A DNA stretch of 64,000 nt from a virus. The notes beneath the pieces were generated by a model. The model made no database searches. It saw nothing but the letters and a program-made list of their open reading frames with translations, and was not told where the DNA came from. The stretch lies in IMG/VR virus record IMGVR_UViG_3300025141_016386, positions 1-64,000 of that record. One strand, written 5' to 3'. Shown one piece after another: positions 55,342-62,016 of this stretch (the first letter of the stretch is position 1; each line of letters starts with the position of its first letter). The position numbers and the translations under genes were made by a program.

Positions 55342-56029
55342 AATCGTGTAATTCCTCTAATTTCTTATAAAGTTGTGGACATATTTTAGCCAAATATTGT
55401 CTATCATCTAAGAAATAGTATTCAAATCCATTTGCAAAATATTCTCTTAAAGAAGTTGCAGAATAGGCTGATGTGAATAAGCCATAAGAAGAGCAGATAA
55501 AATTTAATCTATCATAGCCCACATCTTCGTAAAGATACATATCTAATTTTTTGGTATATTCTGGATTTCTAAACAATTTCTTATTTGGCTTTAGATCTTC
55601 AGCTTCTAGGATCTCGTAAAGCTTCGCCCTCTTCATCAAGAATTCCTGCTCTACTTTACCATTGCCATAAATTAAATACCCGTATGGAGATTCTAAAGAG
55701 TGGGCGATTTCATGAATAATATCATCCATCATATCCTGTTCGTCATCTTGATCATTACTTAAATAAATGGCGCCATCTTTAAACATGGCGTTTATTTCCA
55801 TTTCTTCAAACTCATCAAATATACCAACAAAAATGGAATCAATTTCAGAAACTAGGTGTGAAGGGATAGCATTGCTAATTTTTTCCATAACAGCCCTGAC
55901 GTCGACTTCGCGGGTGAGGGGATCTTTTATATAGAGATTAATGTTTTCGCTCAAATGAAATTCCCTCCGTTGACTCTCCGACCTCTTTATTGACTCTTGT
56001 AAGTAGTCTGTATTGTATTTATTTGTCAT
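55331..56029 (-). CDS. putative zinc metallopeptidase (HExxH)
   Basis: 232 residues. HEIAH at 106-110 is a gluzincin motif, and SLREYFANGFEYYFLD places a likely third ligand at E196, as in anthrax-lethal-factor-like peptidases. The N-terminal 100 residues have no known domain. In phages such proteins are seen but their substrates are unknown; processing of a host or virion protein is possible. No signal peptide, so it acts in the cytoplasm or virion. Confidence 0.7.
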   Translation of the reverse strand: MTNKYNTDYLQESIKRSESQRREFHLSENINLYIKDPLTREVDVRAVMEKISNAIPSHLVSEIDSIFVGIFDEFEEMEINAMFKDGAIYLSNDQDDEQDMMDDIIHEIAHSLESPYGYLIYGNGKVEQEFLMKRAKLYEILEAEDLKPNKKLFRNPEYTKKLDMYLYEDVGYDRLNFICSSYGLFTSAYSATSLREYFANGFEYYFLDDRQYLAKICPQLYKKLEELHDYES

Positions 56030-56285
56030 CTTTGGGGGTTCCTGGGACTACAACAGATCGGGAACCAGTGTCCTCAAGACCCTGTGTATAACCTCTAATA
56101 AAATTCTCCTCGGCTAGAGCCAGGACAATATCCGGAAAATCTTGGGCTAAAACTGAAATTACCATTTCAATATTAATTTGGCCGTTTGGGGGATTTATTT
56201 TTTCCCCAACATAATTTACAATGAATGTTTTCAATTCACTATCTGACTCTACTTCCTTCTCCAGCAGTTCTCTTTCATTAACCAT
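56019..56285 (-). CDS. small protein, unknown function
   Basis: The start is set at ATG 56283-56285 (MVNERELLEKE) because AAGGAGAT precedes it and the promoter -10 box lies within the upstream 40 nt. 88 residues, acidic N-terminus, a helical middle (INIEMVISVLAQDFPDIVLALAEENFIRGY) and a flexible tail. No family recognised. It is the first gene of the operon with the metallopeptidase. Confidence 0.55.
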   Translation of the reverse strand: MVNERELLEKEVESDSELKTFIVNYVGEKINPPNGQINIEMVISVLAQDFPDIVLALAEENFIRGYTQGLEDTGSRSVVVPGTPKDDK

Positions 56286-56312
56286 TTTATAAACTATCTC
56301 CTTGTTGTTATA

Positions 56313-56341
56313 ATTATAACCCATTCTACCGACGTTGTCAA
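56313..56341 (-). promoter_or_regulatory. perfect-consensus sigma-70 promoter
   Basis: TTGACA (56336-56341) and TATAAT (56313-56318), minus strand, 17 bp apart, in the gap between the PhoH gene and the small gene at 56285. Confidence 0.88.
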
Positions 56342-56350
56342 GAAAAAAGA

Positions 56351-57721
56351 TTATAAAATCTTCGAGGCCAGTGTCGCGATTGCAGAACGTTCGCCCTTTT
56401 TAAGGGTTATGTGGCCTGCTAATTCTGACGTTTTGAATTTTTCTACGGCATGAACAAGACCTGTGGATGTCTCATCAACATAAATATTGTCAATTTGCTC
56501 CACATCCCCGGTTAGAACTATTTTCGTGCCCTCCCCAACGCGCGTCATAATTGTTTTAATTTCGTGCGAAGACAGGTTTTGGGCCTCGTCGATAATAATG
56601 TAGGCGTTAGAAATTGACCTTCCTCGAATATAAGTTAGAGCCTCTATTTCGATAGTTCCCCTTTCGGCGTATTCTTCAATGGTTAATTTATCACTACCCA
56701 TTATAAATTGTAAATTATCTTGAATTGGCATTAACCATGGATGCATTTTTTCTTGTAAGGTTCCGGGTAAAAATCCAATATCTTTTCCCATTGGTTGGAC
56801 CGGTCTTGAAATTACTAGTTTTTTATAAGGACTTTCTCCGGTGGTTTCGAAGGGGTCGCGAATTACTTGGGAAATACCAGCAGCGATTGCCAGAAGAGTT
56901 TTACCACTTCCAGCTTTGCCAACAAGGCTTACAAAAGGGATCTTTGGATCCAACAGCAGGTCAAATGCGAATGCTTGCTCTTTATTTCGGTGTCGAACAC
57001 CCCAGAGGCCCTTTTTGTCAATTGTATATAACATTTTCAGTGGATGTCTTGGGCCCACAAAGCGCGTCAATGCTGACTTTTTTTCATTTGAAGAAGAAAC
57101 CAACATAACTAATTGATTTGGAAACAGCGTCTCGGCGACATCCAAACATTCAGTAAAAATGTCCTCCCCCAGATAAAATCGATCGATTATTTCATCATCG
57201 ACCAAAATTGATGCGGAGCCATCATAAAGACTGGAATTATCATCCAAAACCTTATCTGAAGTATAGTCTTCTGATTTTATTTTTAAAGAATCACAAATAA
57301 CCCTCATATTGATATCTCTAGATACCATGATAACTTCCATATCGGGGTTGTTAATTGTAGCCAACAAGGCTGTTGAAATTATGATGTGATCCGCGACATC
57401 ACTGACTAAGTCCTCTGGCAACAAATTCTTGTCTCCGGAAGACACCCTCAACGTGGCCAAATTTGTCTCGGATAATCTAACCCCTTCCTGAAGGTTTCCT
57501 CGATCTCTCAATGTATCGAAAATCTTTATGATTTTTCTGGCTGTGAGACCGACAGCATCTTGTCTTTTTTTGTGATTATCAATCTCTTCCAAGACTTTCA
57601 GGGGAATGATAATATTGTTGTCTTCAAATTTATATAAACAGGAAGATTCTGTTAGGCAAACGCTTGTATCTAATACATATATTTTGTTGCTCATCTGATT
57701 ATAACTAGTTTGTTCTTGCAC
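56351..57721 (-). CDS. phoH: PhoH-family ATPase with N-terminal PIN domain
   Basis: 456 residues. About 13-150 are a PIN RNase domain (YVLDTSVCL, KVLEEIDNHK, IMVSRDINM provide the acidic residues). About 240-456 are the PhoH RNA helicase-like ATPase with Walker A GKAGSGKT (268-275), SRPVQPMGKDIGFLPG and Walker B IIIDEAQN (375-382). The PhoH2-like PIN-PhoH arrangement binds and cuts RNA in bacteria. PhoH genes are frequent in marine phages. The first possible start is GTG at 57719-57721; ATG nine codons later is the alternative, and neither has a strong ribosome site. Confidence 0.88.
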   Translation of the reverse strand: MQEQTSYNQMSNKIYVLDTSVCLTESSCLYKFEDNNIIIPLKVLEEIDNHKKRQDAVGLTARKIIKIFDTLRDRGNLQEGVRLSETNLATLRVSSGDKNLLPEDLVSDVADHIIISTALLATINNPDMEVIMVSRDINMRVICDSLKIKSEDYTSDKVLDDNSSLYDGSASILVDDEIIDRFYLGEDIFTECLDVAETLFPNQLVMLVSSSNEKKSALTRFVGPRHPLKMLYTIDKKGLWGVRHRNKEQAFAFDLLLDPKIPFVSLVGKAGSGKTLLAIAAGISQVIRDPFETTGESPYKKLVISRPVQPMGKDIGFLPGTLQEKMHPWLMPIQDNLQFIMGSDKLTIEEYAERGTIEIEALTYIRGRSISNAYIIIDEAQNLSSHEIKTIMTRVGEGTKIVLTGDVEQIDNIYVDETSTGLVHAVEKFKTSELAGHITLKKGERSAIATLASKIL

Positions 57722-57743
57722 TTAATTTGCGCCTTTTCGTTTA

Positions 57744-58019
57744 TTAATCAATTACTTTTTTATCAACCCAGACAATCGTTTTGCTTGTTGGGGGTCCGTA
57801 TAAATCTTTGATTTTGTCGATTTCAACCTCAACAGCCACCAGGTTGTCGTGGCCGCAAACCCATGTTTTAAGCCTTGGATCTTCGATATCTTTAGAAACT
57901 TCCGTCATTCCACCCAAACTAAAAATCGGATACCAAAAACCATTATGGCCCTGAGTAGAAACGAAACAGGTGGTACCGGCTTTTATTATCTTACTTCCTA
58001 TTTTTAAGTCTGGCTCCAA
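57744..58019 (-). CDS. small protein, unknown function
   Basis: 91 residues. It starts with TTG; AGAGGA lies 8 nt upstream, inside the end of the preceding gene, which it overlaps by 29 nt. It looks like a small beta-rich domain (IGSKIIKAGTTCFV, KTWVCGHDNLVAVEVE). The KIGSKIIKAGT stretch resembles the DEIIKPGQNG stretch of the neighbouring protein, which hints at a distant relation between the two. Confidence 0.55.
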   Translation of the reverse strand: MEPDLKIGSKIIKAGTTCFVSTQGHNGFWYPIFSLGGMTEVSKDIEDPRLKTWVCGHDNLVAVEVEIDKIKDLYGPPTSKTIVWVDKKVID

Positions 58020-58245
58020 AATATTCCTCTACTGCTGATTCGATTATTGTTGCGCACGGGCGGCGCTGGCCACGTTCTTTGTGATATTTTATTACAAAGT
58101 CATGAGGGATCACATACATAAGTCCAAACGGAGCCTCCATAATCCCTGGATCCATTGAGCATCTACCAACGCCATTTTGTCCAGGCTTAATTATCTCATC
58201 TCCATCAATTATATTTTCTTTTACTACATACAAAAACCAGTTCAT
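57991..58245 (-). CDS. small protein, unknown function
   Basis: 84 residues, with VVKENIIDGDEIIKPGQNG near the N-terminus and a C-terminal helix (TIIESAVEEYFGARLK). No recognised motif. It overlaps the following gene by 29 nt. No strong ribosome site at its ATG, so it may be translated by coupling to the small membrane protein gene upstream. Confidence 0.55.
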   Translation of the reverse strand: MNWFLYVVKENIIDGDEIIKPGQNGVGRCSMDPGIMEAPFGLMYVIPHDFVIKYHKERGQRRPCATIIESAVEEYFGARLKNRK

Positions 58246-58253
58246 GTTAGTAA

Positions 58254-58409
58254 CTATTCGCTGGCTTTGTCATTTCGACTTTTTTTATGTAAAAAACCAT
58301 TATATAAAAAATTTATTATGAGTGTGCCAGAGACCGCTGTCCAAAAACCAACATGTAGGATTAGTTTTTTTACTTTTTTTGTTGGTGATTTTTTCTCTCT
58401 AGTTTCCAC
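58254..58409 (-). CDS. 51-residue single-span membrane protein, GTG start
   Basis: A reading frame of 51 residues with GTG at 58407-58409, two bases after the stop of the nucleotidyltransferase gene, ending with TAG at 58254-58256. A Lys-rich N-terminus (ETREKKSPTKKVKK) leads into a hydrophobic helix (LILHVGFWTAVSGTLIINF), then a short basic tail. The positive residues before the helix favour an N-in topology. AGG lies about 8 nt upstream. It fills an otherwise empty 165-nt gap, and its layout is like the other small membrane protein at 58848. Confidence 0.6.
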   Translation of the reverse strand: METREKKSPTKKVKKLILHVGFWTAVSGTLIINFLYNGFLHKKSRNDKASE

Positions 58410-58411
58410 TT

Positions 58412-58855
58412 CTAACCTATCTTATGGCCATCTCCGGGTGCGCTCGCTGCCACCACCAAATCCGATGAAGATTGGATTTTCTGACCGCCAATATTCCATA
58501 GCATCTTAATTCCTAATTCTTCACAAACGCGCTTTTCTGGGGTATTTGTCGAGGTCCTATCTCCCCCATTTGCAAAGTATGTTGGGCCAAATCGACGTAG
58601 GGCTTCGCAAACAGTGCCATCTTTGTCATCTACTGAAATAACATCTACAACTCCCTTGATGGCCATGAGGATTTCTTTTCTCTCGATGAAACCCATAAAA
58701 TTATATCCCTTTTTTCGGTATAGCCAGTCATCGGAATTAGCCACAACAATAACATCTCCATGCTGCGCGGCCTCTCTAATCATTCTCACATGTCCGACGT
58801 GAATTGGATCAAATCCGCCAGAGACCATTACCGTATCATACGGTGTCTTACTCAT
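58412..58855 (-). CDS. HxGH nucleotidyltransferase (cytidylyltransferase-like)
   Basis: 147 residues. SGGFDPIHVGHVRMI (12-26) holds the HxGH catalytic motif (19-22) of the glycerol-3-phosphate cytidylyltransferase and HldE/RfaE family. KIQSSSDLV near the C-terminus matches the family's second substrate motif. It would join CTP or ATP to a sugar or polyol phosphate. It may supply an activated sugar to the glycosyltransferases, or act on cofactors. The ATG overlaps the stop of the small membrane protein gene. Confidence 0.8.
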   Translation of the reverse strand: MSKTPYDTVMVSGGFDPIHVGHVRMIREAAQHGDVIVVANSDDWLYRKKGYNFMGFIERKEILMAIKGVVDVISVDDKDGTVCEALRRFGPTYFANGGDRTSTNTPEKRVCEELGIKMLWNIGGQKIQSSSDLVVAASAPGDGHKIG

Positions 58856-59024
58856 TTAATTTTTCCTCCAAGCATTGCTTAATTTTTAATGTTTTTTCCA
58901 GATCTGGGTTTCCATATGCCATAGTCATCATTGACCAGGAAACCACAGATGCGATTACTGATCCTACCAAGACCCCCAAACCAAAGGCCAAGTAGGATTT
59001 TATGAATTTCTTAAATAATTTCAT
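58848..59024 (-). CDS. 58-residue single-span membrane protein
   Basis: ATG at 59022-59024 overlaps the end of the ClpP-like gene by 14 nt; the stop at 58848-58850 overlaps the start of the nucleotidyltransferase gene by 8 nt. Basic N-terminus (KLFKKFIKS), a hydrophobic helix (YLAFGLGVLVGSVIASVVSW), and a charged C-terminal helix (DLEKTLKIKQCLEEKLNE). Exact coupling to both neighbours supports it as real. Function unknown; an inner-membrane anchor or superinfection-exclusion type protein is possible. Confidence 0.68.
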   Translation of the reverse strand: MKLFKKFIKSYLAFGLGVLVGSVIASVVSWSMMTMAYGNPDLEKTLKIKQCLEEKLNE

Positions 59025-59625
59025 CTACAAGGCCGTATTTAAGACATGTTTCTGCGTCCCACCACAAATCATGCTTTAATAATTTATCCAACTCTTTCTT
59101 TGGAATCTTAGTGTGATTTTCATAAATCGAAATAATCATCTGCATGAGCCTATCGTTATTTTCCATACTGTCTTTTTGTTCTTGGTATTTTCCCCACATG
59201 CCAGAGGATAACTGATGGATTAACATATAAGCATGCTTATTAATTTGCCTGTGGTTTGCTGTGACACTCATGATTGTAGCAGCGGAAGCAGCACAGCCAT
59301 CGATTACTGATACTGTTGGTACTTTACAATTGCGGATATAATCAACAGATGAAAACCCAGCAAACACAGACCCCCCATAAGAGTTAATATGGAGGAAGAT
59401 CTTACGGGGATCTCCACCAGCTAGTTGGGCGCCATGGAGAAGATCATTTTCTAGACCTTTGAGGGCCAGATTTAATTCAAGATTTTTAGCTCTAGAAACT
59501 TCAGAATAAAAATAAATTTTATTATGCTTCTTCTCAATTTTATTATTATCATCAGGCTTTGCATTTTCCAAATCAGAACCCGGGACGTGTGTTGGCAATG
59601 AAGCCCAGTAAATATCTCTTAGCAT
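59011..59625 (-). CDS. clpP: ClpP-like serine protease
   Basis: 204 residues, the usual ClpP length. The catalytic triad can be read as S114 (DGCAASAAT), H137 (YMLIHQLS) and D186 (LKHDLWWD), followed by the conserved YGLVDEI end. SYGGSVFAG replaces the usual NSPGG oxyanion strand (N81, S82, G84, G85). ClpP degrades proteins with a Clp ATPase; in phages ClpP-like enzymes can serve as head maturation proteases, but no head genes are adjacent here. It may instead redirect host proteolysis. Confidence 0.87.
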   Translation of the reverse strand: MLRDIYWASLPTHVPGSDLENAKPDDNNKIEKKHNKIYFYSEVSRAKNLELNLALKGLENDLLHGAQLAGGDPRKIFLHINSYGGSVFAGFSSVDYIRNCKVPTVSVIDGCAASAATIMSVTANHRQINKHAYMLIHQLSSGMWGKYQEQKDSMENNDRLMQMIISIYENHTKIPKKELDKLLKHDLWWDAETCLKYGLVDEII

Positions 59626-59647
59626 TTTTTTCCTTTTCTTATTTAAG

Positions 59648-59723
59648 TGGCACCTCCGACACGATTCGAACGTGTAACCCTCGGCTTAGAAGGCCGATGC
59701 TCTATCCGTTGAGCTACGGAGGC
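59648..59723 (-). tRNA. tRNA-Arg (anticodon UCU)
   Basis: Minus-strand cloverleaf of 76 nt. Acceptor stem GCCTCCG pairs with CGGAGGT (one G-U), the D arm is GCTCAACGGATAGAGC, the anticodon stem TCGGC/GCCGA encloses CTTCTAA, and the T arm is ACACG-TTCGAAT-CGTGT. CCA is encoded (59648-59650). It begins directly after the stop codon of the upstream gene with no spacer, so it must be cut from a common transcript. It reads AGA codons, frequent in this AT-rich genome. Confidence 0.95.
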
Positions 59724-60191
59724 TTAATCTTCTTCAATCTCCAGAACACCCAGGGGGTGATCTACTTCAATATCCCAACCGGCCAATTCAAAATCGGCCA
59801 TTTCATAAATGTTTTTTGCCTTTGTTTCTAGAACAGCAGTGACCTCGGTATAACCCCTTTTATAGTCATAGCGCTCTGTTGATGTTTCAATCCAATCATA
59901 ATCTCGCCAGTTTTCGGCGATTACTTCCTCGACGTACTGCTCAAATTCATTGCGGCCGCGTTCGTAATCATCAAGCAGACCTTCGGCCCTCATTTCTTGA
60001 AGAATATGATTGTTTCCAAGAGCCGGATTGATAACCATTTCACTCAAATAGTTGGTGATCAAAGTCCCTGCGATGACTTCTTCTTCAAAGCCGTCATGAC
60101 AATGAATGACGCTGCCGCCGTCTCGAAACGTTAGGCGAATTGTTGTATCATCTTTGACATTGGCAATTTTTAATTTTTGAATTTTTGACAT
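59724..60191 (-). CDS. unknown acidic protein
   Basis: 155 residues, acidic, starting MSKIQKLKIANVKDDTTIRLTFRDGG, then a helical middle with GNNHILQEMRAEGLLDDYERGRNEFEQYVEEVI and an end DHPLGVLEIEED. No known motif. It is placed between two tRNAs and its stop touches tRNA-Arg. Likely an early gene, given the promoter upstream of the tRNA-CAU. Confidence 0.6.
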   Translation of the reverse strand: MSKIQKLKIANVKDDTTIRLTFRDGGSVIHCHDGFEEEVIAGTLITNYLSEMVINPALGNNHILQEMRAEGLLDDYERGRNEFEQYVEEVIAENWRDYDWIETSTERYDYKRGYTEVTAVLETKAKNIYEMADFELAGWDIEVDHPLGVLEIEED

Positions 60192-60207
60192 TATTTTCTC
60201 CTTTTTT

Positions 60208-60284
60208 TGGTGGGCCCATCAGGACTTGAACCTGAGACAGTCCGGGTATGAGCCGGGTGCTCTGACCAACTGAGCTATAAGCCC
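60208..60284 (-). tRNA. tRNA with CAU anticodon (elongator Met or Ile2)
   Basis: Minus-strand cloverleaf of 77 nt. Acceptor GGGCTTA pairs with TGGGCCC (two wobbles), discriminator A, CCA encoded. D arm GCTCAGTTGGTCAGAGC; anticodon loop CTCATAC; T arm TCAGG-TTCAAGT-CCTGA. The anticodon stem has a C-A mismatch at its outer pair. A paired first base excludes initiator tRNA. Lysidine-modified Ile2 and elongator Met cannot be separated here; reading AUA codons would suit an AT-rich phage. Confidence 0.92.
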
Positions 60285-60297
60285 CCTCTACAATATT

Positions 60298-60326
60298 AAT
60301 ATAACACTTTCTGAGGCTCATGTCAA
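60298..60326 (-). promoter_or_regulatory. sigma-70 promoter for tRNA-CAU
   Basis: TTGACA (60321-60326) and TATATT (60298-60303), minus strand, 17 bp apart. Expected transcription start is about 7 nt upstream of the mature 5' end of the tRNA. Confidence 0.85.
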
Positions 60327-60333
60327 GAGTTAT

Positions 60334-60999
60334 TTAACTTTGTTCCGAATAATTTCTCAATCTTACTACGCCATTATCTATTTCGACATAAGTTGAATGA
60401 GAAACCCAATCTCCGGAGTTGACATATGTTTTTATGTTTTCATTCTCGTCAATCCAAATAACAGCCTCTGGAATGTGAGTGTGGCCTACAATTAAAACGT
60501 CGACGTCGTTATTTAAATCGATTATATCCCACAATCTTTTTATTTTTCTTTTATTTATTTTTAAATTATTGAACCAAGTGGAGACGTCTAAATTTAAATA
60601 TCTTTCTAAGAAATCTTGAAAAACGGAAATTATTTTCATTACCGTCCTATAGTGTACAATTCCCCTCTCGTATCTATCACCGTGCTCTATTCTAAATTTT
60701 CTGCCTGCGGATTCAAACTCATATTGTGCCATGAAACGAATTCCAAACATCTCTTTATCAACAAATTGCGCAAGGGCCCGATCATGATTTCCTATAATAT
60801 AAATTATTTCTTTTGAATAGTCAACTTTCTTAATTATTTCCATACAACCCTCTGTGAAGGTTGGTATTTTCAAAAATTCTATTATATCTCCGTTTAAAAT
60901 GAGTTGATCATATTCTTCAGAATTTAAAAAATCAAAAAGTTCTCTTTCTCTGTAAAACTTCGATCCTATATGCGTATCTGAAATGATCAGTCTTTTCAA
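60334..60999 (-). CDS. calcineurin-like metallophosphoesterase (LpxH-like)
   Basis: 221 residues, TTG start, coupled to the upstream gene by TTGA. Motifs in order: ISDTHIG (D8, H10), NGDIIEF (D38), IGNHD (N71, H72), EHGD (H106) and VGHTHIPE near 175-182. This is the two-metal phosphoesterase core. The spacing resembles LpxH (UDP-diacylglucosamine hydrolase), but phages also carry generic members acting on nucleotides. It is not related to the fused nuclease at 281-3439 beyond the shared fold. Confidence 0.82.
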   Translation of the reverse strand: MKRLIISDTHIGSKFYRERELFDFLNSEEYDQLILNGDIIEFLKIPTFTEGCMEIIKKVDYSKEIIYIIGNHDRALAQFVDKEMFGIRFMAQYEFESAGRKFRIEHGDRYERGIVHYRTVMKIISVFQDFLERYLNLDVSTWFNNLKINKRKIKRLWDIIDLNNDVDVLIVGHTHIPEAVIWIDENENIKTYVNSGDWVSHSTYVEIDNGVVRLRNYSEQS

Positions 61000-61265
61000 T
61001 ACAGAATATCCTCCAAGTCTGGCTTGTAATCATGGCGATAAACAACCACTGTTCTCATTTTATTATAATTAGGTGGGAGATCTCCGCGAAGCATTTTTGC
61101 GTTCTTTTGGCCGCAAACCATAAATTCTATGTGTCGGCCGCCTCCGTCACTAGTAATTTTAATTTCAAGATTGGCTGACTTTGGAAGTCTAGTAGTATAT
61201 TCTGAATATGCTAAATTAATAATCTCGTCCGGTGTCATCCCCTCTATCATGTCTTTATGTAGCAC
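60996..61265 (-). CDS. small protein, unknown function
   Basis: 89 residues, start GTG. A short helical N-terminus (MTPDEIINLAYSEYTTR) is followed by a beta-rich part (SANLEIKITSDGGGRHIEFMVCG) and a flexible end. No family recognised. It is expressed with the phosphoesterase, behind a promoter and a leader of about 180 nt. Confidence 0.55.
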   Translation of the reverse strand: MLHKDMIEGMTPDEIINLAYSEYTTRLPKSANLEIKITSDGGGRHIEFMVCGQKNAKMLRGDLPPNYNKMRTVVVYRHDYKPDLEDILY

Positions 61266-61335
61266 TTTTTCTCTCTTTTGTTATTTTATTTTTAAAAAAT
61301 GGGATAAAAAGGGATTGGTTTGCTCGCAGTGCCAA
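61255..61335 (-). CDS. possible 26-residue leader peptide
   Basis: TTG at 61333-61335 preceded by AGAGAGGA at normal spacing opens a 26-codon frame (MALRANQSLFIPFFKNK and a basic end) that stops inside the first codons of the 89-residue gene. This arrangement could couple translation. Short length and TTG start keep the confidence low. Confidence 0.28.
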   Translation of the reverse strand: MALRANQSLFIPFFKNKITKERKSAT

Positions 61336-61454
61336 TTTGCTATCCTCTCTTTAATTTAGGATTTAGAAGAAATGCCCCTTTTCCTTGGGATCGTGAGAGA
61401 TATTGATCCCGTTTCGTTTGTTTATATTATAACGCCCTTTTTTCCCTTTCTTAT

Positions 61455-61483
61455 ATTATACTATTTTTCCTTTTCTTTGTCAA
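61455..61483 (-). promoter_or_regulatory. perfect-consensus sigma-70 promoter and 180-nt leader
   Basis: TTGACA (61478-61483) and TATAAT (61455-61460), minus strand, 17 bp apart, overlapping the 3' end of the HTH gene. A second TATAAT lies at 61424-61429 without a good -35. The leader to 61266 contains a GGGATC/GATCCC hairpin (around 61388-61411), an ATTGG/CCAAT hairpin and the possible leader peptide, but no recognised riboswitch. Confidence 0.85.
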
Positions 61484-61832
61484 CGAAATAGTCATCAATA
61501 CCAAATTTTTTTCTTAGGATGTGGAAAGACTGCTCTTTTAGTCCCAAGAAGCGCATTGCTTCGGCCTGAGTTCTTGTAGCTGAAAAAGCATATTTGAAAA
61601 CCGCGTCTTGTACAATGGCCTGTAGGGAATTCCAAATGGGTATACCATATAGTCGGCCTGAGACAGGTTTGGTTGAAAGCTCTAATTTGAGAGCTATTAC
61701 TTCTTCTAGTGTTAAATTGGACAGCATAATTTCGAACTCATCGTTAGATCGTCTTTCTTTTTTAAGTTTATTACTTATGCTATAATTTTTATTTTTACCA
61801 TTATAGTTTTTCTTTCGTTTCCAAGAAATCAT
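61461..61832 (-). CDS. Fis-type HTH DNA-binding protein
   Basis: 123 residues. The N-terminal 30 residues are strongly basic (SWKRKKNYNGKNKN). Residues about 76-112 (AVFKYAFSATRTQAEAMRFLGLKEQSFHILRKKFGI) match the Fis/HTH_8 helix-turn-helix. Middle residues 35-55 (MLSNLTLEEVIALKLEL) may dimerise. It probably regulates transcription of phage or host genes. Its mRNA has an unusual G-free repeat leader directly upstream, which could contain its own binding sites. Confidence 0.78.
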   Translation of the reverse strand: MISWKRKKNYNGKNKNYSISNKLKKERRSNDEFEIMLSNLTLEEVIALKLELSTKPVSGRLYGIPIWNSLQAIVQDAVFKYAFSATRTQAEAMRFLGLKEQSFHILRKKFGIDDYFVDKEKEK

Positions 61833-61852
61833 GATAACCTATATTAGTATGC

Positions 61853-61975
61853 TTAGTGTGATTAAGTATTAGAGTGTTTATATATTAGAGTGTTTAGGGT
61901 GTTTATATATTAGAGTGTTTAGAATGTATAGAGTGATTAGTGTGATTAGAATGATTAGTGTTATTATAAATATAA
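61853..61975 (-). repeat. 123-nt G-free leader with degenerate 9-mer repeats
   Basis: The plus strand lacks any C from 61853 to 61975, so the transcribed RNA lacks G. It is built of about a dozen units near TTAGAGTGT or TTAGTGTGA (plus strand) interspersed with TTATATA, including a perfect 24-bp duplication (61874-61897 and 61899-61922, 25-bp period). It lies between a promoter and the ATG of the HTH gene; AGG lies 5 nt before the ATG. Confidence 0.9.
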
Positions 61976-61997
61976 CAACGTTATTGCATCTTGTCAA
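61969..61997 (-). promoter_or_regulatory. sigma-70 promoter for the HTH gene
   Basis: TTGACA (61992-61997) and TATATT (61969-61974), minus strand, 17 bp apart. Expected start near 61962, giving a 5' leader of about 130 nt made of the G-free repeats. Confidence 0.84.
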
Positions 61998-62016
61998 GAA
62001 AAAAGATGTAATTTTT

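Noticed and set aside
58254-58409. Plus-strand frame at 58177-58509
   Set aside because: It is hydrophobic only as antisense of the small membrane protein and the nucleotidyltransferase.
59011-59625. ClpP-like gene as proof of a head-maturation module
   Set aside because: No portal, scaffold or major capsid gene was recognised next to it, so the role is left open.
61853-61975. CRISPR-like array
   Set aside because: Repeat units are 9 bp and degenerate, with no unique spacers of 25-40 bp.
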